Shown one piece after another: positions 1 to 5,630 of a DNA stretch of 7,780 nt. The notes beneath the pieces are model-generated. The model worked only from the letters and a program-made list of their open reading frames with translations, was not told the DNA's origin and did not search any database. Origin of the DNA: Trebonia sp. (lineage in GTDB: Bacteria > Actinomycetota > Actinomycetes > Streptosporangiales > Streptosporangiaceae). The DNA lies in NCBI GenBank assembly GCA_030038035.1, contig JASHPP010000116.1:1-7780 (forward strand). The letters run 5' to 3'. The translations under genes were made by a program, and so were the position numbers. The stretch's first letter is position 1. Each line of letters opens with the position of its first letter.

Positions 1-266
1 GCATCGAGCAGGACTACGAACTCCCCCCTGGCGCCGAAGACGACGTCTGGGCCCTGACCTCCGCCGAGCGCCGCGCCCTGGGCATCAAGCCGCTCCCGGC
101 CGACCTGAACGAGGCGATCAAGGTCATGGAGAACAGCGAGCTGGTCGCGGAGACCCTCGGCGAGCACGTCTTCGACTTCTTCCTGCGCAACAAGCGCGAC
201 GAATGGTCCGAATACCGCCGCCAGGTCAGCCGCTATGAACTGGACCGCTACCTCCCCATGCTTTAA
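1..266 (+). CDS. glnA2: Glutamine synthetase family protein, C-terminal end (GlnA2-type), partial
   Basis: Only the last 87 codons are present; reading starts at base 3 and ends at TAA 264-266. The peptide has the hallmark tail of type I glutamine synthetases: a D-Y-E-L-P-P segment at its start, then S-E-L-V-A-E-T-L-G-E-H-V-F-D-F-F-L and a final R-Y-L-P-M-L. The Tyr at bases 15-17 lines up with the adenylylated Tyr of the N-L-Y-D-L-P-P motif in the Escherichia coli enzyme. From memory, the tail resembles mycobacterial GlnA2 and the Streptomyces GlnA2 (SCO2241) group. Some members of that group join glutamate to polyamines rather than to ammonia, so the substrate is uncertain. The family works as a cytoplasmic dodecamer. 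The catalytic residues lie upstream of the window. glnE, encoding the enzyme that adenylylates glutamine synthetase, lies on the same strand about 1.9 kb downstream. The family call is very secure; the paralogue call is less so. Confidence 0.88.
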   Translation, partial: IEQDYELPPGAEDDVWALTSAERRALGIKPLPADLNEAIKVMENSELVAETLGEHVFDFFLRNKRDEWSEYRRQVSRYELDRYLPML

Positions 267-305
267 AGGTCACAATCATCATCCCGAACGGACGCGTGGC
301 GCCTC

Positions 306-1148
306 GTGGCAATCGACGGATTCGAACTGGCCTATGACCGTGTCGGCTCCGGTCCTGCCGTGGTGCTGCTGCACGGCTGGCCAGGCGACCGCACCGACTA
401 CAGGGAACTCGTCCCCCGGCTCGGCGGCTGCCAGGTGCTGGTGCCCGACCTGCGCGGTTTCGGCGAGTCGGACAAGCACGCCGCCGACCCAAGGAGCCAG
501 TACGACGCGGTGGCGCAGGCGCGCAGCGTCGCCGCGCTGATCGGCGAACTCGGCCTGCGCCGGCCCGTCGTGGCGGGCTACGACATCGGCAGCCGGATCG
601 CGCAGGCCCTGGCGCGCAAGCGGCCGGAGCTGGTCAAGGCGCTGGTGATCACCCCGCCCGTGCCAGGCGTGGGCACGCGGGTTTTCGCCGCGGGGCCGCT
701 GCGGGAGTTCTGGTACCAGTCGTTCCACCGCCTGCCCCTGGCCGGGGAGCTCATCGACGGCAAGCCAGAAGCGGTCCGGGCGTACCTGCGCCACTTCTGG
801 GCGCACTGGTCAGGTCCCGGGTTCGAACTCGCGGAGGCGGACCTCGACCACCTGGTTTCCGTCTACGGTCCGGCCGGGGCGTTCACCGCGTCGATCAGCT
901 GGTACCGCGCCGGCGGGGGCACAGCGGCCGCCGCCTTGTCAGAGACGGCGCCCGCTCCGGGCGACCGGCTCGCCGCGCCGACCACCGTGCTGTGGCCCGA
1001 GCACGATCCCCTGTTCCCCCGGGACTGGTCGGACCGGCTTGGCGAGTTCTTCAGCGACGTCCGGCTGCGCTTCGTCGACGGCGCCGGGCACTTCGCGCCG
1101 CTTGAATACCCGGACGTCATGGCGGCGGAGATACTCGCGGCGCTCTGA
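306..1148 (+). CDS. Alpha/beta hydrolase with Asp nucleophile, epoxide hydrolase-like
   Basis: A 280-residue single-domain alpha/beta-hydrolase. H-G-W-P-G at residues 23-27 forms the oxyanion-hole turn typical of epoxide hydrolases and dehalogenases. The nucleophile elbow G-Y-D-I-G-S (91-96) places Asp93 where esterases have Ser. The acid is probably Asp234 (E-H-D-P-L-F-P) and the base His262 (G-A-G-H-F). Residues of about 130-200 form the cap, with W-Y and Y residues that could supply acid tyrosines. An Asp nucleophile means ester-intermediate chemistry: epoxide hydrolysis or dehalogenation, with water attack activated by His. The true substrate is unknown. No signal peptide is visible, so it is likely cytoplasmic. 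GTG 306 is the first possible start after the upstream stop, which is in the same frame. No good Shine-Dalgarno sequence is seen. The 39-base gap to the glutamine synthetase gene suggests co-transcription. The family is secure; calling it an epoxide hydrolase rather than a dehalogenase is inference. Confidence 0.85.
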   Translation: MAIDGFELAYDRVGSGPAVVLLHGWPGDRTDYRELVPRLGGCQVLVPDLRGFGESDKHAADPRSQYDAVAQARSVAALIGELGLRRPVVAGYDIGSRIAQALARKRPELVKALVITPPVPGVGTRVFAAGPLREFWYQSFHRLPLAGELIDGKPEAVRAYLRHFWAHWSGPGFELAEADLDHLVSVYGPAGAFTASISWYRAGGGTAAAALSETAPAPGDRLAAPTTVLWPEHDPLFPRDWSDRLGEFFSDVRLRFVDGAGHFAPLEYPDVMAAEILAAL

Positions 1149-1150
1149 TC

Positions 1151-1176
1151 GCATCAGGCCGGGCTGATCGTGATGC
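1151..1176. terminator. Possible bidirectional terminator over converging stop codons
   Basis: GCATCA (1151-1156) pairs with TGATGC (1171-1176). A competing inner stem pairs ATCAG (1153-1157) with CTGAT (1164-1168) around a 6-base loop. The element overlaps the lipoprotein stop codon and begins 3 bases past the hydrolase stop, where two converging transcripts must end. Both stems are short and there is no U-tract, so this is tentative. Confidence 0.3.
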
Positions 1177-1873
1177 TGCCCAGGTCGGAGCTGACGGTGA
1201 TCACGTGAGACGACGCCGCGCTCTTGGCCACGGTGACCGTGCTCGAGCCGACGTAGGTGTGCGCGCTGACCTTGTAGGACGCCGAGTCCGGCAGGGTCAA
1301 GGCGATGGGGCCGATGTTCGTCGCCGCGCTGACCGACATCGGCGCGGCCGAGAACGTGGCGTCGATGCCGCCGACGTCGGACCTCAGCCCGGCGGTTCGC
1401 GAGCTGAGGTTAACCGCGGTGATCAGCCCGGCGTAGGTCTGCGCGCTGACGGGGCCGGCCAGTGCGGTCAGCGTGACCGCGCCTGCCCGCGTGTCCACGG
1501 TCACCGCTACCGCGGCCGGCACCTGAACGTCGTAGGCCACCCCGCACACCAGCTGCGCTGGACACGAGTAGGAGAGCGTCAGCGTCGTGCCGACGAGCCG
1601 CCGGGACGTGGCGGGCGGCGTCTTGGTGTAGGACAACCGCTGCGATACGAGGACCGTGCCGCGATCGCCGCCGGTGACGGTGACGCTCGACGCGCCGCCG
1701 TTGACAACCACGGCGGTCACGCGCGCCGTGATCGTGAACGTCGTCGCGGGCGGCGAGTGCGAGCCGGCGCCGATCTGCCTGAGCGACCCGCAGCCGGCGG
1801 CCAGCAGGGCAGCAGCGCACGCGGCAGCCGCGAGCGCCGCCGTCGCGCGCCAACGTGTGGACACGTGGCGCAT
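1154..1873 (-). CDS. Putative lipoprotein with DUF4097-like beta-strand repeat domain
   Basis: A 239-residue protein with an N-terminal export signal: basic residues R-H-V-S-T-R-W-R, an Ala/Leu-rich core (10-26), and a lipobox-like A-A-G-C with Cys28 as the expected lipidated residue. It should therefore be anchored on the outer face of the membrane. From about residue 45 the chain is a series of short Val/Thr/Ser-rich beta strands with repeated V-x-V-x-T, D-T-R-A-G-A-V-T-L and S-D-L-G-S-I-T-I steps. This is the pattern of DUF4097 right-handed beta-helix-like proteins, once called putative adhesins. Cys104 and Cys110 could form a disulfide, as a Cys pair commonly does in this family just before the Y-x-V-x-V-P-A segment. 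The ATG start has a modest GGTGG-type Shine-Dalgarno sequence 6-8 bases upstream. GTG at codon 4 is a less likely alternative. The molecular function is unknown. The gene is divergent from glnE and converges on the hydrolase. Confidence 0.75.
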   Translation of the reverse strand: MRHVSTRWRATAALAAAACAAALLAAGCGSLRQIGAGSHSPPATTFTITARVTAVVVNGGASSVTVTGGDRGTVLVSQRLSYTKTPPATSRRLVGTTLTLSYSCPAQLVCGVAYDVQVPAAVAVTVDTRAGAVTLTALAGPVSAQTYAGLITAVNLSSRTAGLRSDVGGIDATFSAAPMSVSAATNIGPIALTLPDSASYKVSAHTYVGSSTVTVAKSAASSHVITVSSDLGSITISPA

Positions 1874-1929
1874 TCTGCCACCAAGCGGTCAGCCGCGGAA
1901 TCGCCGCGACGTCCGGCATCGTGGGTGCT

Positions 1930-1948
1930 GCCCGGCCCGCCGCCGGGC
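1930..1948. other. GC-rich hairpin in the leader of the lipoprotein gene
   Basis: GCCCGGC (1930-1936) and GCCGGGC (1942-1948) form a perfect 7-bp stem with a 5-base loop. It lies 57 bases upstream of the lipoprotein ATG, so it would be in its 5' leader if transcription starts in the AT-richer stretch beyond 1960. GC-rich dyads arise often by chance at this composition, so a function is only possible. Confidence 0.3.
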
Positions 1949-2033
1949 TCCGGTACGGGCATCCGCTAGTCACAATGGCCCCTGGCGGGCGACTTTGCAC
2001 ACTCTGTGACCATTTAGCGCCCGGAATGCCCGA

Positions 2034-2049
2034 TTTGTACATGCACAAA
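2034..2049. promoter_or_regulatory. Near-perfect palindrome, candidate operator upstream of glnE
   Basis: TTTGTACATGCACAAA is a 16-base palindrome with 14 of 16 positions symmetric; only 2039 and 2044 break the symmetry. It sits in the AT-richest part of the divergent region between the lipoprotein gene and glnE. A third copy of the half-site pattern TTTGYRC (TTTGCAC) lies at 1994-2000, exactly 40 bases before the left arm, about four helical turns. I do not recognise the motif as a GlnR, LexA, DtxR or CRP box. Which of the two divergent genes it would serve is not clear. Confidence 0.45.
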
Positions 2050-2081
2050 GTGTCCAAAGTCATACTAGTGGGACTAATGGG
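2046..2081 (+). repeat. Two consecutive pairs of 9-base direct repeats
   Basis: Four contiguous 9-base units can be read: CAAAGTGTC, CAAAGTCAT, ACTAGTGGG and ACTAATGGG. The first pair shares CAAAGT; the second pair matches at 8 of 9 positions. The block overlaps the right arm of the palindrome at 2034-2049. Direct repeats of this spacing are compatible with tandem binding by a response-regulator-like protein, but no known box is recognised. Confidence 0.45.
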
Positions 2082-2154
2082 GCGCTCAGGTACCGCGGGA
2101 GCGCTCGGCCGGCCGCGCCTCGCGCACGCGTGTTCCCGGCAGGTCGCCTTGCCG

Positions 2155-2176
2155 TTATACGCTCACAGCGTGAGCG
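2155..2176 (+). promoter_or_regulatory. Possible -10 box and start-codon dyad of glnE
   Basis: TTATAC at 2155-2160 is the best -10-like hexamer close to the glnE start. No convincing -35 is seen 16-19 bases upstream. Starting about 7 bases after it would give an mRNA with almost no leader before GTG 2170, which fits the lack of a Shine-Dalgarno sequence at the usual distance. Overlapping it, CGCTCAC (2160-2166) and GTGAGCG (2170-2176) form a perfect 7-bp inverted repeat with a 3-base centre; the start codon is the first triplet of the right arm. This could be an operator, or an RNA hairpin hiding the start on a longer transcript. Confidence 0.35.
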
Positions 2177-5100
2177 GACCGCGCACCTCACTGACCGGCT
2201 GGCTGGCCCGGATGGGGTTCGCCGACGTCGCGAGGGCGCAGCGGCAGCTCGCCGACCTGGGCGTGACCGACGACGATCCGCTGCTCGCGGCGATCGCCGC
2301 CGCGGCCGACCCCGACCTCGCGCTCGACGGGCTGACCCGGATCGCCGAGCGCATCGCCACCCGCGCCGCCGGGCGGCCCCCGCCGCGCACCGCGCCCACC
2401 GCCCCTGGCTCGCCCGCCGCCGGCGCGCTCCTGAAGGCGCTGCGCGACGACTCCGCATTCCGCACGCGGCTGACCGCCGTCCTCGGGGTCAGCAAGGCGC
2501 TCGCCGACCACCTCGTCAGGCACCCGGACGACTGCATGGTGCTGCGCGGCCCCGGCGCGCGCCACCGTCCCGGCCCGGCCGAAATCCGCGCCGAACTGCT
2601 GCGCGCCGTCGGCGCTGACCCGGACGCGGACGAACCGGCCGCGACCCGCGCGGACGGGAAGACCGATCCCGCGCAGCACCTCGCCGCCGCCTACCGCCGC
2701 CGCGTCCTGCATCTGGCCGCCCGCGACCTGACCCGGGTCGCGTCCGTGGACGAGGCAGGGGAGGAACTCGCCGACATCGCCGCCGCGGTCCTTGAGTCGG
2801 CCCTGGCCATCAGCAGGGCCGAGCTGCCCGCGGACGCGGCGCCCTGCCGGCTCGCGGTGATCGCCATGGGCAAGTGCGGCGGCCGCGAGCTCAACTACGC
2901 CAGCGACGTCGATGTGATCTTCGTCGCCGAGCCGGCCGGGGCGGGCGGCGACGAGGCCGCCCTCAGGACGGCGAACCGGCTGGCCGGCGGCCTGATCCGG
3001 GCCTGCGAGCGCTCCACCCCCGAAGGCAGCATCTTCCCCGTCGACCCGAACCTGCGCCCAGAAGGCCGCGACGGCCCGCTGGTCCGCACGCTGGCCAGCC
3101 ACCAGGCGTACTACGACCGCTGGGCGAAGACCTGGGAGTTCCAGGCGCTGCTCAAGGCCCGCCCGGTCGCCGGCGACATGGCGCTCGGCGAGAAGTACGC
3201 GGGCGTCGTCGCCCCGCTGGTCTGGGAGGCGTCGCAGCGGGACAACTTCGTCGAGGACGTGCAGGCGATGCGCCAGCGGGTCGTGTCCACGCTGCCGAAG
3301 AACATGGCGGGCCGCGAGCTCAAACTCGGCCCAGGCGGGCTGCGCGACATCGAGTTCGCCGTGCAGCTGCTGCAGCTCGTGCACGGCAGGACCGACGAGC
3401 GGCTGCGCGTCCCCGCCACGCTCCCCGCGCTCAAGGCCCTGGCCGCGGGCGGCTACGTCGGCCGCGCGGACGCCGAGGACCTGGCCACCGCGTACCGGTT
3501 CCTGCGGCAGGCCGAGCATCTGCTCCAGCTCTACCAGCTGCGGCGAACCCACACCCTCCCCGAGGACCCCGCCGTACTTCGCAGGCTGGGCCGGGCGATG
3601 TCCCTTTCCGATATCCCGAACGGTCCCGTGCTTTCTCCCGAAGAGGCATTCATCGACGCCTGGCGCAGGCACGCCCTCCAGGTGCGCCGCTTGCACGAGA
3701 AGCTGTTCTACCGCCCGCTGCTCGACGCGGTCGCCAGGCTGCCGTCCGACGCGGCCCGGCTCACCCCGGAGGCGGCCAGGGCCAGGCTCGAGGCGCTCGG
3801 CTACCGCGACCCGGCGGGCGCGCTGCGGCACATCGAGGCGCTGACCTCGGGGCTGCGCCGCCGCGCGGCGATCCAGCGGACGCTGCTGCCCGTGCTGCTC
3901 GGCTGGTTCGCCGACGCCGCCGAGCCGGATCAGGGCCTGCTCGCGTTCCGGCAGGTCAGTGAGGCGCTGGGGGAGACGCCCTGGTTCCTGCGGCTGCTGC
4001 GTGACGAGACCAAGGCGGCGGAGCGGATCGCCTGCGTGCTGGCGTCGAGCCGGTACGCGAGCGGGTTGCTGCTGCGGGCACCAGAAGCCGTGGCCATCTT
4101 CGCCGACGACGCGGAGCTTGTGCCCAGGGGAGCCGGCCCGCTTCGTTCGGAGATGATGGCGGCGGCCAAGCGGCACGAAGCCGATGCCGAGGCGGCGGCG
4201 GTCGCGGTGCGGTCCGTGCGCCGCCGCGAGCTGCTGCGGGTGGCGGCGGCGGACGTGCTCGGGCTCCCCGCCTGGTTTGGGCCGACAGGAAAGAACAGCC
4301 TGTCCGGGGTGGGGGAGGCGCTGACCGCGATCACGACGGCGACGCTGGACGCGGTGCTCGCCGCCGCGATCGCCAAGATCGAGATCGAGCTGCGCAGGCC
4401 GCTGCCGACCCGGTTCGCGGTGATCGCGATGGGCCGCTACGGCGGGCACGAGAGCGGCTACGGCAGCGACGCCGACGTGATCTTCGTGCACGACCCGCTG
4501 CCCGGCCTCGCCCTGTCGGCCGGCGATGGCGAAGGCGACCGGGCGGCCCACGACGCGGCGCAGGCGGTCGGGGCGGAGCTGCGCCGGCTGCTGCAGATCC
4601 CGGCCCCTGACCCGCCGCTGCTCGTCGACGCGGACCTGCGGCCGGAGGGGCGGCAGGGGCCGCTGGTGCGCAGCCTGGCGGCCTGCCGCGCCTACTACGA
4701 GCGGCGTGCCGCGCCGTGGGAGTTCCAGGCGCTGCTGCGCGCGGAGTTCGCCGTCGGCGACGCTGGGCTCGGCGCGGCGTTCATCGCGGTCGCCGACTCC
4801 TGCCGGTACCCGGCCGGCGGGATCGCCGACCAGGCCGTCAGGGAGATCAGGCGGATCAAGGCGCGGGTCGAGGCCGAACGGATCCCGCGCGGCGCCGACC
4901 GCGCGCTGCACCTCAAGCTCGGCCCCGGCGGGCTGTCCGACGTGGAGTGGACGGTGCAGCTGCTGCAGCTCCGGCACGCCTTCGCCGTCCCCGAGCTGCG
5001 CACCACGCGGACGCTGCAGGCGCTGCGCGCGGCGGCGGACGCTGGCCTGGTCACCGCGGCCGACGCGGCCGCCCTCGGCGCGTCCTGGGAGCTCGCCAGC

Positions 5101-5433
5101 CGGATCAGGAACGCGATCATGCTGGTCCGCGGCCGCCCAGGCGACTCGCTGCCCACCCGGCACGACGAGCTCACCGCGGTCGCCCGCCTGCTCGGCTACA
5201 AGGGCTTCGCGGCTCCCGCCGGCAACGGGGGCCCCGGGCCGGGCGGCGGCCCCGGCGCCCCTGGGTCCCCCGGCCCCCCTGGGTTCTCCGGCACCTCCGG
5301 CACCTCCGGCGCCCCTGGCGCCCCCGGCGCCCCAGCCGCCTGGGGCGACACCCCGGCGCAGGCCCTCGAACAGGACTACCGCCGCACCGCCCGCCACGCC
5401 CGCGCGGTCATGGACCGCCTCTTCTACGGCTAA
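2170..5433 (+). CDS. glnE: Bifunctional glutamine synthetase adenylyltransferase / adenylyl-removing enzyme
   Basis: A 1087-residue cytoplasmic enzyme that attaches AMP to, and removes it from, a Tyr of glutamine synthetase to tune nitrogen assimilation. Two nucleotidyltransferase halves are visible. The first has M-G-K-C-G-G-R-E-L-N-Y-A-S-D-V-D (233-248; metal ligands Asp246 and Asp248), L-R-P-E-G-R (295-300) and G-P-G-G-L-R-D-I-E (387-395). The second has M-G-R-Y-G-G (754-759) through S-D-A-D (Asp767, Asp769), D-L-R-P-E-G (822-827) and G-P-G-G-L-S-D-V-E (918-926). By family knowledge the N-terminal half removes AMP and the C-terminal half adds it. The chain ends in the usual R-x-x-R-A-V-M-x-R-L-F-Y-G helix. 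It is longer than the roughly 1000 residues usual in actinomycetes, partly because of 12 Gly-X-Y triplets at 1020-1055. GTG 2170 is chosen because family similarity begins just after it and upstream codons run antisense into the lipoprotein gene. TTG 2149, with AGG five bases before it, is the main alternative. Confidence 0.96.
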   Translation: MSGPRTSLTGWLARMGFADVARAQRQLADLGVTDDDPLLAAIAAAADPDLALDGLTRIAERIATRAAGRPPPRTAPTAPGSPAAGALLKALRDDSAFRTRLTAVLGVSKALADHLVRHPDDCMVLRGPGARHRPGPAEIRAELLRAVGADPDADEPAATRADGKTDPAQHLAAAYRRRVLHLAARDLTRVASVDEAGEELADIAAAVLESALAISRAELPADAAPCRLAVIAMGKCGGRELNYASDVDVIFVAEPAGAGGDEAALRTANRLAGGLIRACERSTPEGSIFPVDPNLRPEGRDGPLVRTLASHQAYYDRWAKTWEFQALLKARPVAGDMALGEKYAGVVAPLVWEASQRDNFVEDVQAMRQRVVSTLPKNMAGRELKLGPGGLRDIEFAVQLLQLVHGRTDERLRVPATLPALKALAAGGYVGRADAEDLATAYRFLRQAEHLLQLYQLRRTHTLPEDPAVLRRLGRAMSLSDIPNGPVLSPEEAFIDAWRRHALQVRRLHEKLFYRPLLDAVARLPSDAARLTPEAARARLEALGYRDPAGALRHIEALTSGLRRRAAIQRTLLPVLLGWFADAAEPDQGLLAFRQVSEALGETPWFLRLLRDETKAAERIACVLASSRYASGLLLRAPEAVAIFADDAELVPRGAGPLRSEMMAAAKRHEADAEAAAVAVRSVRRRELLRVAAADVLGLPAWFGPTGKNSLSGVGEALTAITTATLDAVLAAAIAKIEIELRRPLPTRFAVIAMGRYGGHESGYGSDADVIFVHDPLPGLALSAGDGEGDRAAHDAAQAVGAELRRLLQIPAPDPPLLVDADLRPEGRQGPLVRSLAACRAYYERRAAPWEFQALLRAEFAVGDAGLGAAFIAVADSCRYPAGGIADQAVREIRRIKARVEAERIPRGADRALHLKLGPGGLSDVEWTVQLLQLRHAFAVPELRTTRTLQALRAAADAGLVTAADAAALGASWELASRIRNAIMLVRGRPGDSLPTRHDELTAVARLLGYKGFAAPAGNGGPGPGGGPGAPGSPGPPGFSGTSGTSGAPGAPGAPAAWGDTPAQALEQDYRRTARHARAVMDRLFYG
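5227..5334 (+). repeat. Collagen-like Gly-X-Y tract inside glnE
   Basis: Twelve uninterrupted Gly-X-Y triplets (residues 1020-1055 of GlnE): GGP GPG GGP GAP GSP GPP GFS GTS GTS GAP GAP GAP. In DNA this is a degenerate 9-base tandem repeat, clearest as GGCACCTCC twice (5290-5307) and then GGCGCCCC plus one variable base three times (5308-5334). It lies between the L-G-Y-K-G-F segment and the last helix, where known GlnE proteins have only a short linker. The reading frame is kept and the conserved C-terminal helix follows. Replication slippage of 9-base units would lengthen the tract without breaking the frame. Confidence 0.9.
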
Positions 5434-5477
5434 CCGCGGGACCGGGCAAACCACCCATACCGGGCGCGGTCCGCGGT
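5433..5477 (+). terminator. Probable glnE transcription terminator hairpin
   Basis: Beginning at the last base of the glnE stop codon, ACCGC (5433-5437) and GGACCG (5439-5444) pair with GCGGT (5473-5477) and CGGTCC (5467-5472). This gives 11 bp with one bulged G (5438) and a 22-base loop. No T-run follows, as is common for actinobacterial terminators. Position and stem strength support the call. Confidence 0.55.
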
Positions 5478-5486
5478 CGCCGGCCA

Positions 5487-5558
5487 AGATAGGACCCGAA
5501 CGGCAGCCGAAAATCCGCATAAAACGGACATTACACCTGCGCCCCGGGTCCTAAGTCT
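5487..5558. other. Extended inverted repeat in the convergent intergenic region, terminator or structured RNA
   Basis: TAGGACCCG (5490-5498) and CGGGTCCTA (5545-5553) are perfect 9-base arms. AGA (5487-5489) can pair with TCT (5556-5558) across a 2-base bulge. Inside, GCAG (5503-5506) can pair with CTGC (5537-5540), and TCCG (5514-5517) with CGGA (5525-5528) around a 7-base A-rich loop. The result is a three-tier stem of about 70 bases. It lies between glnE and the converging propeller gene, so a bidirectional terminator is the plain reading. A small structured RNA or the remnant of a miniature mobile element are alternatives. The rest of this intergenic stretch, 5559-5630, shows nothing I can support. 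Confidence 0.45.
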
Positions 5559-5630
5559 GCGATGCCGTCCCACTATCTGAGACCGCCGCCTGACAGCCGT
5601 CCGGGCCTCAGCCAGCCTGCCACGCCCGAA

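Noticed and set aside
1205..1969. Plus-strand open frame over the lipoprotein gene
   Set aside because: Arg-rich with no domain pattern, while the minus-strand frame has a signal peptide, lipobox and beta-strand repeats.
1964..2066. Search for a GlnR box (GTNAC-N6-GAAAC type) upstream of glnE
   Set aside because: GTCAC at 1969-1973 and GTGAC at 2006-2010 exist, but no properly spaced GAAAC partner follows either.
1855..2169. N-terminal extension of glnE from GTG 1855
   Set aside because: The extra 105 codons begin inside the antisense lipoprotein gene, cross the regulatory region and have no likeness to GlnE.
2188..5520. A 1110-codon open frame on the minus strand opposite glnE
   Set aside because: It mirrors glnE across its whole length, is rich in Arg, Gly and Pro, and has no motif. 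Long antisense frames are expected under strong G/C third-position bias.
5577..5611. CTGAG / CTCAG inverted repeat downstream of the propeller stop
   Set aside because: Only 5 bp with a 25-base loop and no further pairing; expected by chance.
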